DNA of 32,639 nt from Candidatus Bathyarchaeota archaeon (GCA_018652685.1 JABIBQ010000024.1:1-32639), one strand, 5' to 3'. Numbered from the stretch's first letter, positions 15,227 through 23,502 are shown. Program-made: numbers and translations. Notes: a model not told the origin generated them from the sequence alone.

Positions 15227-15568
15227 ATGGAAAAAGACAGTTTCAGTCCCTGCGGTATCATCTGCAGCGACTGCGAGTGGTACAAGGGAGAAAAGGAACC
15301 GCATTGCCCAGGATGCACCGCTGTTGAAGGGAAGCCTTTCTGGGGATCGTGTCTCACATATGCCTGCGCAAAGGAGCATGGGGTTGAGCACTGCGGATTG
15401 TGCGACGAGTTCCCGTGCAAGGAGTTCATGGAGCGGTTTGACCCAAGCGAGGGCCCTGCAAACTCATTGATGAGGGCAGGCCTGCTTGCTTACAGGGTCA
15501 AGCACGGCGAGGAGGCGGCGGTAGAGGTACTTCGGAAGGCCGAGGATTACATACCGCCTGAGCACTAG
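15227..15568 (+). CDS. DUF3795 cysteine-rich protein
   Basis: The 113-residue protein has the DUF3795 pattern: FSPCGIICSDCEWYKGE, then CPGCTAVEGKPFWGSC, CAKEHGVEHCGLCDEFPC and a helical C-terminus. It has ten cysteines, nine of them in the first ~70 residues, consistent with two zinc sites or an Fe-S cluster. The family is widespread in anaerobic bacteria and archaea and has no established function. It is cytosolic, monocistronic and has its own leaderless promoter. T-rich tracts follow the stop (15574-15594). Confidence 0.85.
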   Translation: MEKDSFSPCGIICSDCEWYKGEKEPHCPGCTAVEGKPFWGSCLTYACAKEHGVEHCGLCDEFPCKEFMERFDPSEGPANSLMRAGLLAYRVKHGEEAAVEVLRKAEDYIPPEH

Positions 15569-15573
15569 CCCCC

Positions 15574-15594
15574 TTTTAATTACACCATTTTTTA
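15574..15594 (+). terminator. T-rich terminator after the DUF3795 gene
   Basis: CCCC-TTTT followed shortly by a six-T run lies just downstream of the DUF3795 stop and upstream of the next gene at 15626. Confidence 0.35.
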
Positions 15595-15625
15595 TCAGCG
15601 AAAGTATCTGTTCTAGGATGATGCC

Positions 15626-16594
15626 ATGAAGAGCTTTAATGACGTGAGGAGAGCTCAGAGGGAGACCGGGGTAGTCATCGCGGTTTCACTCACGTTTGTT
15701 TTCATCTTCGTTGCCGTTAGGGTTTTGCCCAATGTGGTTAAGAAAGGGCTGTACCTCCATCCTTTGTTCTATATCGGTATCGTGGTGTTCGGGCTTATTG
15801 GGTTCCTCGCCTTGGAGATTCTTGGGGCCATCAGCTTCCTCGGTGATGGAGCAAAGGTAGGAACAGGGGTGTTCATAGCACTCATCCTGATCGGGGCATG
15901 GACAGGAGGGGAGTTCACGGTGGCTTTCCTGTCAGGAAGCATCGCAGGCATATTCCTGTTCTACGCCAAGAGCGTATATGCCATTTACAGGATTCTTTCT
16001 ATTGAGACTCAGTCAGAGGAACTTGTCATATCCTTTACCGAGCTTGAACCCGTGGGTTCCTTGAAACATTTTATGATGGAAGGAATAGGAGCAAACTTTG
16101 AGTTGTATTCTCAGCTCATTGAAGATCTGAAAGGAAATAGGGACATTATGTTCTACGCCAGATACAACCGGCCAGAATACAAGAGGATAGACTCAATCCT
16201 CAACGAGACAATGAGGTTCTATGCAAATCACATGATGCCGCTCCACCAGGTAAAGTCAAGAAAGTCCTCTCAGGTCATCAAACAGATATGTTTCGAGTGT
16301 TCATCGCCAGAGGTCATGGAGAAGGGGCTCATCAACTACTGGTTAAGAGCCCACCTTACAGGGGGATACACCTGTATAGTTGTCCCCTATAATGACAACT
16401 TCATAGAAAAGGCAGCAACATGCGAGTCAAATATTGATGAGACCCTTAACATCGAGAAGATAATCGGGCAATCATCATGGTTGTTGAAAACAGAGTCACT
16501 TACTGGAAACCACGATAACTATCACGATTTCTACACAAGATGGGACAAAGAGACCCTGAGTAAGAAGATATCAATGATGCATCAGATTGACTAG
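15626..16594 (+). CDS. Four-span membrane protein with a large cytosolic C-terminal domain, unknown family
   Basis: The 322-residue protein has hydrophobic segments near residues 15-36, 49-73, 76-97 and 100-120, then a soluble ~200-residue domain. That domain has helices such as LILS-like turns, VISFTELEPVGSLKHFMMEG and YNRPEYKRIDSILNETMRFY, with two scattered cysteines and no motif I recognise. The ATG at 15626 is supported by the short spacing from the preceding terminator. The stop overlaps the stop of the convergent MFS gene in a shared CTAG (16591-16594). A regulated membrane sensor or an enzyme are both possible; nothing decides. Confidence 0.75.
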   Translation: MKSFNDVRRAQRETGVVIAVSLTFVFIFVAVRVLPNVVKKGLYLHPLFYIGIVVFGLIGFLALEILGAISFLGDGAKVGTGVFIALILIGAWTGGEFTVAFLSGSIAGIFLFYAKSVYAIYRILSIETQSEELVISFTELEPVGSLKHFMMEGIGANFELYSQLIEDLKGNRDIMFYARYNRPEYKRIDSILNETMRFYANHMMPLHQVKSRKSSQVIKQICFECSSPEVMEKGLINYWLRAHLTGGYTCIVVPYNDNFIEKAATCESNIDETLNIEKIIGQSSWLLKTESLTGNHDNYHDFYTRWDKETLSKKISMMHQID

Positions 16595-17721
16595 GACTCG
16601 TCCAATTCCTTCCTGAGCAGTAGGGGGTACAACGCGGCCAGGACGAAAGTTAAACCGGCACCGATGTATGCAGGGGAGTCAAGGCTCACATTGTCCATCA
16701 GACTCCCTCCAATCAGAGGCGATACTGCACCTGCCCCGTTCATAGATATCATCCTAATGCTATTTGCCGTTGATTGCTCATCCTCAGGGATGCTCTTCAA
16801 GAATGCGCTTGTTATTATCGGGTCAGACATGAACCGCGTCCCCATTCTCAGTATGTAGAAGAGGGAAAGTAAGCCGAAGCTGGGACTCAACGGCATTAGA
16901 AGGAAAAACACCCCTGAGAGGGATACACCAATGGCAGTGCTCCTCATGTTCCCCAGCCTCTTGGCCACCGCCGCGGCCGCCCCTTTGGATACGGCCATGG
17001 AGAGGTTGCTGACGAAGAATAGCAGGCCAAGTCCCGCTGAGTCGATGCCGTACTTTTGGTTCACATAAAACGGGAAGAGGCTGAACAGAAGCCCCCCTGC
17101 GATGTTCCCTAGTAGGGTGAGGGTGCTGAATTTAACTACCGGTCTCCAAGATTTTAGCTTGAACTTGAAGCCCTCTGACAGGGTCTCCTCATATCCCTTC
17201 ATGGCTGTAAGGTAGAAGGCGTACTGGGCAGCGAATAGGACCCCAGCCCCCATCATCACCCACCTGTATGATGATACATCGCTCAATAGGTACCTGCCCA
17301 TGAGCATTGCGGGAACAAAACCGACTAGGCTGCCCAGGCTCATCGCCATGATGTTCAGCAACCCGTAGAGTCCGAAAGCCTTCTCCATGTCAGTTTTTTC
17401 GAAAAAGCTTGAGTAGAGGGGCGCGAACATACTAAAACAGGCATTTCCCGCCCCGATGAACAGGAACGCTATCTGGAAGTAAACCAGTGTGCTTGAGGTA
17501 AGGAGAAGGATCATACCTGATGCCATCAAGAACAGGCTCAGGACCATCATCCTCTTTTTCCCGTACCTGTCAGCCAGAATACCACCAGGTATGGATAGCA
17601 GGCTGCAGCTAAGCGCGTTCACCATGAAAATGGCTCCAAGTTGTTGGCCATTGAACCCGAGGGCAACGAGATAAAGCTGCATTACCGCGTTGACGACCCC
17701 GTTAGAGAACCCGTTGATCAA
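16591..17721 (-). CDS. MFS transporter, apparent frameshift at its N-terminus
   Basis: The frame has the 12-span MFS pattern, including the loop 2-3 signature LADRYGKKRMM and a central cytosolic loop after the sixth span. The first usual start in this frame is TTG 17721 (376 aa), which begins inside the first membrane span and leaves the protein short. The same frame is open further upstream and reads sensibly (for example VVTDKAKTFLTGALING), but it reaches a TGA without a start. If one G is removed from the GGGG run at 17798-17801, a GTG at 17848, directly after the upstream small ORF, would start a 418-residue protein of normal length. So this is either a sequencing error or a recent frameshift. 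Substrate is not predictable. Confidence 0.82.
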   Translation of the reverse strand: MINGFSNGVVNAVMQLYLVALGFNGQQLGAIFMVNALSCSLLSIPGGILADRYGKKRMMVLSLFLMASGMILLLTSSTLVYFQIAFLFIGAGNACFSMFAPLYSSFFEKTDMEKAFGLYGLLNIMAMSLGSLVGFVPAMLMGRYLLSDVSSYRWVMMGAGVLFAAQYAFYLTAMKGYEETLSEGFKFKLKSWRPVVKFSTLTLLGNIAGGLLFSLFPFYVNQKYGIDSAGLGLLFFVSNLSMAVSKGAAAAVAKRLGNMRSTAIGVSLSGVFFLLMPLSPSFGLLSLFYILRMGTRFMSDPIITSAFLKSIPEDEQSTANSIRMISMNGAGAVSPLIGGSLMDNVSLDSPAYIGAGLTFVLAALYPLLLRKELDES

Positions 17722-17848
17722 AGCCCCAGTAAGGAATGTCTTGGCTTTATCGGTGACAACTCCTGGGACTATCGACTCTCGAAGCCCATCTAGTTTGCCC
17801 CTTATTCCCTGGCTGGTTTGAACTGTCTTGGCCTGCAGTTTCCGTCAC

Positions 17849-17989
17849 CTAGTTGTATGGGACGAATTTCTTGTAGAATCGAAGGATTCGATCCAGAGTC
17901 TCCTCTGTAGTGACCTCTTTCCCTTCCTCCACCTCGATTATCTCACGGATGTCCTCGATTTTCTTCAGGTTGATATTACTTATCTTCAT
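17849..17989 (-). CDS. 46-residue small protein upstream of the MFS gene
   Basis: From ATG 17989 the frame runs 46 codons to TAG 17849. The protein is charged and helical, with DIREIIEVEEGKEVTTEE and a C-terminal basic-aromatic part LDRILRFYKKFVPYN. A strong TATA box (18019-18027) stands about 34 bases upstream. Its stop codon is immediately followed by the GTG at 17848 that appears to be the original start of the MFS gene, so the two look like an operon. The codon pattern matches the surrounding genes. No family is recognised; the compact acidic-then-basic helix could be an antitoxin-like or regulatory peptide, but that is speculation. Confidence 0.62.
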   Translation of the reverse strand: MKISNINLKKIEDIREIIEVEEGKEVTTEETLDRILRFYKKFVPYN

Positions 17990-18018
17990 GTTTCTCAAGC
18001 GTTTGAGATAGTTTTCCG

Positions 18019-18027
18019 TTTATAAAG
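18019..18027 (-). promoter_or_regulatory. TATA box of the small-ORF/MFS operon
   Basis: The minus strand reads CTTTATAAA, one of the best TATA matches in the window, preceded by the BRE-like CCG. It lies 30-38 bases before the ATG at 17989, leaving a short leader. Confidence 0.55.
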
Positions 18028-18131
18028 CGGACTCAGGTTTCATAATCAACTGAAGTAGTCACAAGATGTGAGTACGCCACGTGTTTTAGATTTAAAAGGC
18101 TCAAGAACAGGGTTTTATCAAGTGAGTAGCC

Positions 18132-19448
18132 TTGGCAAACGAATACAGGGTAATCCGTGAGACAGTTCAGCTCAGCAAGATAGACGGAGATCTTAATGTC
18201 GAGAGAGGTGTAGTTGACGCCTCAGATAGTGGCTTGGTAGTGATCGGGGTCATCCGCTGTGAAGGTGACTGCGAGTTCACGGGAAACGTAGAAGCCCAGA
18301 GCATCATCTCCAGGAAAGGAGATGTACAGATAGTCGGGTCCGTTAAAGCGGATTCTATTGAGATAAAGAATGGCAGCCTTCGGGTCAAAGACTCTATTAT
18401 AGCAGATAGGATCAGAGTCAACAAAAGGCTGGAATTCGGGGAATCAATGAGTGCGGACACCGTTAGGGTAGGAGGAACGCTGAACGCTCTTGGGGACTGC
18501 AAGGCATCAAGGATCAATGTTGGAGGCACTTTCAGAGCAGATCGCCGAGTCGACGTGGACCACATTGATGTGGGTGGTTCACTCACGACGGAGGGTGAAA
18601 CAACCTCACGTATTATCGATGTTGGCGGTACATTCAAAGCAAATGGGCCTTTAACCGTCGAGGAGATCGATGTAGGAGGTACATTCAAGGCAGAAGTCCC
18701 GGTCCAGCTGGTCAGTGTCAAAGTAGGTGGAACGGTGAGTCTAGTTGGTGGCAAGGTCGAGAAGATAATCGATGTCGGGGGCACCCTCAAAGTCGAGGAA
18801 CATCTAGAGTTCGGAGATATCGACGTTGGAGGCACCGTAAGGCTCAGAAAGGGTGGCTCGGGTGGAACCATCGATGTAGGTGGGACGCTGAAGATCCAGG
18901 GTGACATCGATTTCAAGAAAATAGATGTGGGGGGAACGGTAAAGATCGATGGGACGGCTAAGGGAGAATCTCTCTCGGTTGGTGGCAGTCTCAAAACCTT
19001 TGGAGATTTTTCAGTCTCAGACAGGCTCAAGGTGGGCGGAAAGATTGAGGTCGATGGGAACCTGAAGGCTCAGAACATAAGGGTGGGCGGTAGTATCAGG
19101 GCGCACAAGGTCGAAGCCGAACAGTTCATTGAAACCAGTAACCTGAGAACCAGACATGGGGCAAAGGCGACGCGAATCGAAATCGATCGTAAGGGCCACG
19201 TTGAGGGCCCGCTCATCGGGGAAATTATTATTCTCAAGGACAGGGTCGACGCAGAGGACATCTACGGCGACAGGGTTCAGATCAGGTCAAGGTGTAAGGT
19301 TGGCGATGTCTACGCAAACAGGGTCCAGATGGACTCAAGGAGCACCGCGAAATCTGTGACATACACTGATGAGTTCAAAGTAGACAACAGAGCTAATGTC
19401 ATTAACGCCTCTCAAAAGTCTGAAAAACTACCCGAACCTCCATTATAG
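18132..19448 (+). CDS. Bactofilin-like polymer-forming beta-solenoid protein
   Basis: The 438-residue protein is built of short beta-strand repeats with a conserved turn, IDVGGT or close variants (VGGTFKA, VGGTLKV, VGGSLKT, VGGKIEV). At least twelve occur between residues ~110 and 325, each 16-19 residues apart. This is the pattern of bactofilin/DUF583 right-handed beta-helices, which polymerise into filaments without nucleotide. The N-terminus (ERGVVDASDSGLVVIG) and C-terminus (residues ~330-438, VEGPLIGEIIILKDRVDAED) continue a solenoid-like pattern with less regular repeats. It has no signal peptide or membrane span and is probably a cytoplasmic scaffold. The start is TTG 18132, preceded by AGTGAG. 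The winged-helix gene follows almost directly, so they are probably co-transcribed. Archaeal bactofilin-like proteins are little studied. Confidence 0.85.
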   Translation: MANEYRVIRETVQLSKIDGDLNVERGVVDASDSGLVVIGVIRCEGDCEFTGNVEAQSIISRKGDVQIVGSVKADSIEIKNGSLRVKDSIIADRIRVNKRLEFGESMSADTVRVGGTLNALGDCKASRINVGGTFRADRRVDVDHIDVGGSLTTEGETTSRIIDVGGTFKANGPLTVEEIDVGGTFKAEVPVQLVSVKVGGTVSLVGGKVEKIIDVGGTLKVEEHLEFGDIDVGGTVRLRKGGSGGTIDVGGTLKIQGDIDFKKIDVGGTVKIDGTAKGESLSVGGSLKTFGDFSVSDRLKVGGKIEVDGNLKAQNIRVGGSIRAHKVEAEQFIETSNLRTRHGAKATRIEIDRKGHVEGPLIGEIIILKDRVDAEDIYGDRVQIRSRCKVGDVYANRVQMDSRSTAKSVTYTDEFKVDNRANVINASQKSEKLPEPPL

Positions 19449-19457
19449 GTGATCGCC

Positions 19458-19724
19458 ATGGAGAGACGGACGCGATACGATATCTACCAGGACATACTGG
19501 AGACTTTGCGCAGGAGAGGCGCAACGGGAATCACCCGTATCAGCTATGGCGCGAACCTGCCCGTGGATAGGGCCAAAGATGCCGTAGGGTTCCTCATGGA
19601 TCAACGGCTTCTAGATGACGACGAGTACGGCGGTAATATCAAGTACACTATTACTGGGCGTGGAGGAGAGTTTCTCAATGCCTTGAAGACGGTTAAAAAA
19701 TATCTTGAGGAAGATGAGTCCTAG
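19458..19724 (+). CDS. Winged-helix DNA-binding protein (HTH_45-like)
   Basis: From ATG 19458 the protein has 88 residues. It fits an archaeal small winged helix: helix 1 RYDIYQDILETLRRRG, helix 2 TGITRISYGANLP, recognition helix VDRAKDAVGFLMDQRLL, then a wing GGNIKYTITGRGGEFLNAL and a terminal helix. AGGTGAT lies four bases before the ATG and decides this start over the GTG at 19449. It is one step downstream of the bactofilin-like gene, so it may regulate that operon. Its stop overlaps the stop of the convergent DUF2207 gene in a shared CTAG. Confidence 0.85.
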   Translation: MERRTRYDIYQDILETLRRRGATGITRISYGANLPVDRAKDAVGFLMDQRLLDDDEYGGNIKYTITGRGGEFLNALKTVKKYLEEDES

Positions 19725-21532
19725 CGGACTCCGCCTCCCCCGCCACCTGATCCACCACCGCCTCCGAAACCACCCCCACCACCACCGAAACCTCCGCCAC
19801 GTCCACCCGATCTGACGGAGGAGTGGTATGTATGAGCGTTTGTAATCGGCATGAACCAGTAAGGATATGTGTTGACCATACGCATCGGGGCGTAATCAAT
19901 CTCAAGCATACCCATAGCTTTCGCAACCTTGTCTCCAACTCCAAGAGCAGTGCCGTAAACAAGCCACGAGCCCCACATGTTGATATCCTCTGGACCATAC
20001 CTGTCCAGTTTGCTGAAATCGGATAAATGGCGCTTGAACGCGTCCCACTGGAGTTTTTCCCGCAGGTTGTCGTCCTTCCAGTACCCGAACAGGGTTGACG
20101 GGAACACAAACGCGATGATAATCTGAATAAGAGATACGACGGCGTACCCTGCTGCTCTGAGGAATGTCCACTCCATGAGTAGGGAGAAGGTGTACAACCC
20201 AATCATAGCCATAGCATACACAAAGCATACAATGGCAGGAAGGAACAATTTCTCGTGCCCGTTTACAGTGAACTCATTTGCTACGCTATCGTCGCTGCCA
20301 CCGGTGAGTCCATTGTATTTGGACTGGATACCGATCAGTCTTTTGGCCCCAGATTCTGAGTCTTTCCCATTATCGGCTATCCGTTTCATGTCCTTTGGAG
20401 TGATTACCCCGTCCGAGGAGATGGACCGGATGAAATCTATGATTTTATTCTCGTAGACATCCAAACCCTTGTCATTGAGTATTTCGACCCTCGCCCCGTT
20501 CTCTTCAGGGGTGACCTTGAGCTTATCTCGCAGATGGAGGTTCAGCATGGTCGCGTAGAATGCGTCCTCATCATAATCAGACACGCTGTTTTTGAAGACT
20601 ATGTTGACTATCCTGGGGGTCCGACCCTCGTGGGGTATAAAGCTGAGGGTTTTAGGCACAAGGTATTCACGTTCCTTTCCCTCTCTACTCCAAAGACGGT
20701 AAAGCCAGATGGGAACAGCAAACCCAGCCAACCGGGCGACCCAGAGGAAGCCTGTGGCGGCCAAGAATTCGAGACTGTACCAGCGGTTAGCGTCCACTGT
20801 AAGCCCTTTCACGTTCTCGACTTGACGCTCGACCCCGTCAAGGGCAGTCAAAGCATCTTTGGTCATGAGGAACTCAAACTCTAGAAGCTCGTCCTCGCCA
20901 GAGGAGCCGGTGAAAACAATCATGTTACCGTCTGTTGCCCTGCGCAGAGTCGGCGGGTGAGGGTAGCTGTTCAAGATGTAACCGGGGTTTTCGAAGGCGA
21001 CGCGCACTTTCTTGTAGGGAAGATGCTCGGTCGCCAACTTCAGGTTAAGGTGGGCGTACTCGTCGTCGTACTCAAGTGGGGGCTTGATCAGGTACGTGTA
21101 CTTTACGGTATATTCTCCTATTTCATACCCACCGGGCTTGAACGCTCCTGCCTCGTTATCGTAAGCAAGCCGATCAATCTGGTAGTGAGTATCTGCAGTC
21201 GAGTCATCAAGCGTTGATAGTTGACCCGAGTAGGTCTTAACGTATCGGATGGTACCTTGGGGAGCCTCGATATCAACCAGCATGATATTTGCGCTGGGTA
21301 GTTGTATCGTTGATAACCGATCCTCCCAGAACCGGAAGAGGAACCTCTTCCCCTCGACGTTGATCCTATACGTGAACGTCTCCTCCAGAGTCCCGTCAGA
21401 GTAGAAGACTGCGGAGTAATCGGAGACAACGGCGTCTCCCTCGAAAGAATCAAGAACTGGCACGATGTTGATGGCTATGGCTAAACCTAATGTAATGATT
21501 AGTAGTAACCCAATCTGGTTTCTCTCGTTCAT
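19721..21532 (-). CDS. DUF2207-family membrane protein with Gly-rich C-terminus
   Basis: The 603-residue protein starts with a signal-anchor segment (residues ~7-25, QIGLLLIITLGLAIAINIVP). An extracytoplasmic beta-rich domain follows to about residue 255, then membrane spans near 255-285 and a pair around 430-490. A cytosolic domain between them includes SVSDYDEDAFYATMLNLHLR. The C-terminus has the typical DUF2207 ending, with WLVYGTALGVGDKVAKAM followed by YPYWF, and closes with a run of glycines interrupted by Phe and Ser. Such tails are standard for the family. Immediately upstream is LemA: the LemA stop TAG directly precedes this ATG. LemA-DUF2207 pairing is common in bacteria and archaea and suggests an envelope-related job of unknown nature. 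Confidence 0.92.
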   Translation of the reverse strand: MNERNQIGLLLIITLGLAIAINIVPVLDSFEGDAVVSDYSAVFYSDGTLEETFTYRINVEGKRFLFRFWEDRLSTIQLPSANIMLVDIEAPQGTIRYVKTYSGQLSTLDDSTADTHYQIDRLAYDNEAGAFKPGGYEIGEYTVKYTYLIKPPLEYDDEYAHLNLKLATEHLPYKKVRVAFENPGYILNSYPHPPTLRRATDGNMIVFTGSSGEDELLEFEFLMTKDALTALDGVERQVENVKGLTVDANRWYSLEFLAATGFLWVARLAGFAVPIWLYRLWSREGKEREYLVPKTLSFIPHEGRTPRIVNIVFKNSVSDYDEDAFYATMLNLHLRDKLKVTPEENGARVEILNDKGLDVYENKIIDFIRSISSDGVITPKDMKRIADNGKDSESGAKRLIGIQSKYNGLTGGSDDSVANEFTVNGHEKLFLPAIVCFVYAMAMIGLYTFSLLMEWTFLRAAGYAVVSLIQIIIAFVFPSTLFGYWKDDNLREKLQWDAFKRHLSDFSKLDRYGPEDINMWGSWLVYGTALGVGDKVAKAMGMLEIDYAPMRMVNTYPYWFMPITNAHTYHSSVRSGGRGGGFGGGGGGFGGGGGSGGGGGGVR

Positions 21533-22090
21533 CTAACTCACCGAGATGTCTGGCGGGTTCTGTATCTTCTCTTCGAACTCCAGGTAGCCAAGCTTTGACG
21601 CGCCAGCTGAACCAGCGATCAGACTGCTTGGGATAGTATCCTGCATCGTGTTGTACTCCTGCACGACGTTGTTGAATGTGTACCTGTGGCGAGCAATCTC
21701 TGCTTCCACGTCAACTATTGCCTCCATCAGGTTCTGGATACCCTCAGACGCCTTGAGGTCTGGGTACGCCTCGGCTACAGCCAGAAGGCTCCCCGTTATG
21801 GATCTCGTCTCGGTCTCAAGGTCACCAAGGTTCTCGGATGTATCAATACCAGCCCTCAGCCTGGCGATGGACTCGAATATACCCTTTTCGTGTTTCACGT
21901 ATCCCTTGACAGCCCCGAGGAGTTGTTCGATCATATCGAGTCGCTTCTTCATTGCAACCTTGATCTGCCCCATTGTCGCGTCGGCAGCGTTCCTGTATTT
22001 CTTGAAATCGTTGTAGATATTCACGAAGATGTATCCGATGGCGAGGACAACTGCCACTAAAACGTAGATGTAAGCCTGCATTTTTCTCAT
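21533..22090 (-). CDS. lemA: LemA-family membrane protein
   Basis: From ATG 22090 the protein has 185 residues. A single N-terminal span (AYIYVLVAVVLAIGYIFVNI) is followed by a helical bundle with the LemA signature: YNDFKKYRNAADATMGQIKV, then KKRLDMIEQLLGAVKGYVKHE, with a later RHRYTFNNVVQEYNTM segment. The N-terminus is short and faces out; the helical bundle is on the other side of the membrane, although topology is not settled for the family. The frame is open 30 codons upstream, but the TATA box at 22112-22123 places the transcript start after that. It is the first gene of a two-gene unit with DUF2207. Confidence 0.93.
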   Translation of the reverse strand: MRKMQAYIYVLVAVVLAIGYIFVNIYNDFKKYRNAADATMGQIKVAMKKRLDMIEQLLGAVKGYVKHEKGIFESIARLRAGIDTSENLGDLETETRSITGSLLAVAEAYPDLKASEGIQNLMEAIVDVEAEIARHRYTFNNVVQEYNTMQDTIPSSLIAGSAGASKLGYLEFEEKIQNPPDISVS

Positions 22091-22111
22091 TGAATCAGAT
22101 CGTTCAATTAA

Positions 22112-22123
22112 GATAAGTATATT
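22112..22123 (-). promoter_or_regulatory. TATA box of the lemA-DUF2207 operon
   Basis: The minus strand reads GAATATACTTAT, centred about 28 bases upstream of the LemA ATG at 22090. It lies in the 134-base gap between LemA and the M23-like gene, so the two units are separately promoted. Confidence 0.5.
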
Positions 22124-22224
22124 CTCTTGAAAATAGTAAAAATGGCACCAATTTGCCCAAGAATTGAGAAATATTCCCATATAAACGGTAGCTCTGGGAG
22201 CGCAGACGGTTAGAGTTCATAATA

Positions 22225-23172
22225 TTAGACGTTCAACTTGACATCGAGCCAATCGCCTAAACTTGGCTCCAAACTCCCCATTTTCCTAGGATATAGTTTG
22301 ACCAACGCCTCTTTTCGCGGTTGAAGTGTAAGAGATATTCCAAAAAGAGACATATCTTTCACAAAGAAACTGAAATCGGCGCAATCCGCCTTGCATGACC
22401 CCTCGAAAACTTCGGTTATTGTTCCAATAGTTTTCCCCATCAGGCTGATTACACCTTCTGATGGTGGAATGGATAAATGAGCCCCCATCCATCGGTAGTA
22501 TGGTATTCCTCCGTCCAGTATAGCTGGACAGCCATTAACGGTTCCAACAAGCCCAATTGAAGTTGAGTTAATCCGGATGAAAGTGAACTCAGATTGAACT
22601 TGTATCACCTCGCCTGACAGCTCAGACACAGGCTCTCCAACTGTTTGATCCACTCTCTTCAGTGTGTACCCTCCTCGTGCCCTAATCGGATCATCGGGTT
22701 TCCTAATCTCTGCGTGGAGATGCGGGGAGGTCCCCATACCATAGTAACCTGAACGGATGGTGGTCCCAATAACGTCTCCCGTCTTGACGGTTTCTCCGAC
22801 TTCCACAAGGGGGTCAGCATGCAGTAGCTTTGTCACGGTATCCCGATTATCCTTGTTCCTGATCACTATCACCGAGTCATGGTCAGCGGCCTCAAACCCA
22901 TGCCCGCCAGGTGCCTTGACCTGTCTTAGATAAACAACCTCGCCGTCAACTGGACTGAGGGCATCACCGCCGAACCCTTCAACCGGGTACAGATCCACTC
23001 CAGAGTTCAGTTTGTGAGGAGGATATGGGCTGTTGAAGAACGAGTACCGTCCATTCGCTGGGCAGCACAACTGGACGCCCTCTGCCTCAGCGACGGGTAT
23101 CATTATTGTCAACGTGAACAGATAAATGGGGACATTATCCCTGAAAATGGTTTCGCGCCGGGTGTAAGGCAT
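22225..23172 (-). CDS. M23/LytM-like exported protein with a substituted metal ligand
   Basis: Residues ~13-30 form a hydrophobic signal peptide ending in VAEAEG. The M23 metallopeptidase fold follows, with NSGVDLYPVEG (residues 56-66), LLHADPLVEVGETVKTGDVIG (His118) and TSPHLHAEI (His151, His153). In active M23 enzymes the first motif is H-x-G-x-D; here it reads N-S-G-V-D, so Asn56 replaces the zinc-binding His while Asp60 and the HxH pair are kept. A His four residues earlier (His53) might substitute. A further ~150-residue beta domain follows. Archaea lack peptidoglycan, so the role, if any, may be binding or processing of surface glycopeptide or protein. The start ATG 23172 is the best fit to a signal peptide. 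Confidence 0.75.
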   Translation of the reverse strand: MPYTRRETIFRDNVPIYLFTLTIMIPVAEAEGVQLCCPANGRYSFFNSPYPPHKLNSGVDLYPVEGFGGDALSPVDGEVVYLRQVKAPGGHGFEAADHDSVIVIRNKDNRDTVTKLLHADPLVEVGETVKTGDVIGTTIRSGYYGMGTSPHLHAEIRKPDDPIRARGGYTLKRVDQTVGEPVSELSGEVIQVQSEFTFIRINSTSIGLVGTVNGCPAILDGGIPYYRWMGAHLSIPPSEGVISLMGKTIGTITEVFEGSCKADCADFSFFVKDMSLFGISLTLQPRKEALVKLYPRKMGSLEPSLGDWLDVKLNV

Positions 23173-23208
23173 TTAAGTGGATGGTTAGCTATTGTGTGTT
23201 GAGTCTTA

Positions 23209-23502
23209 ATGGAGCCAGCTCTTAGGGGAATACTAGAAAAAGTCATCGACGACGAACTCAGCGACGACAAACTGGAAAGCAACTACAGAGTATTCTCAAA
23301 TTTCAGGAACAGGGGACTCATTGACAGCGTCCGTAGTGCCATGTTCGGCCGGATATACACTAGGACGTACAACGCTTGGCTGGACTACAAGTCACACGAC
23401 GATACCCCGGTGAGCCAGCTTGAGGCAGCCGAGTTCGGCAGGATCTTCGAGATCAGGTCAATGGAGATCAAGAGCCGAATAACGGAAACCGCTAGTTTGT
23501 AG
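23209..23502 (+). CDS. Small charged helical protein, unknown function
   Basis: The 97-residue protein is rich in charged residues and probably helical (LRGILEKVIDDELSDDKLES and SVRSAMFGRIYTRTYNAW). No signal peptide, membrane segment or metal motif is present. It starts at ATG 23209, divergent from the M23-like gene, with TTTAAG around 23173-23178 as a possible TATA. Its stop overlaps the end of the convergent 79-residue gene by 11 bases. No family is recognised. Confidence 0.65.
   Translation: MEPALRGILEKVIDDELSDDKLESNYRVFSNFRNRGLIDSVRSAMFGRIYTRTYNAWLDYKSHDDTPVSQLEAAEFGRIFEIRSMEIKSRITETASL

Noticed and set aside
18167-19030. Long minus-strand frame inside the bactofilin-like gene
   Set aside because: It mirrors the Val-Gly-Gly-Thr repeats as Ser/Pro/Thr-rich antisense and has no independent features.
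19736-19800. Low-complexity DNA at 19736-19800 as a mobile or regulatory repeat
   Set aside because: It is simply the coding sequence of the glycine-rich tail typical of DUF2207 proteins.
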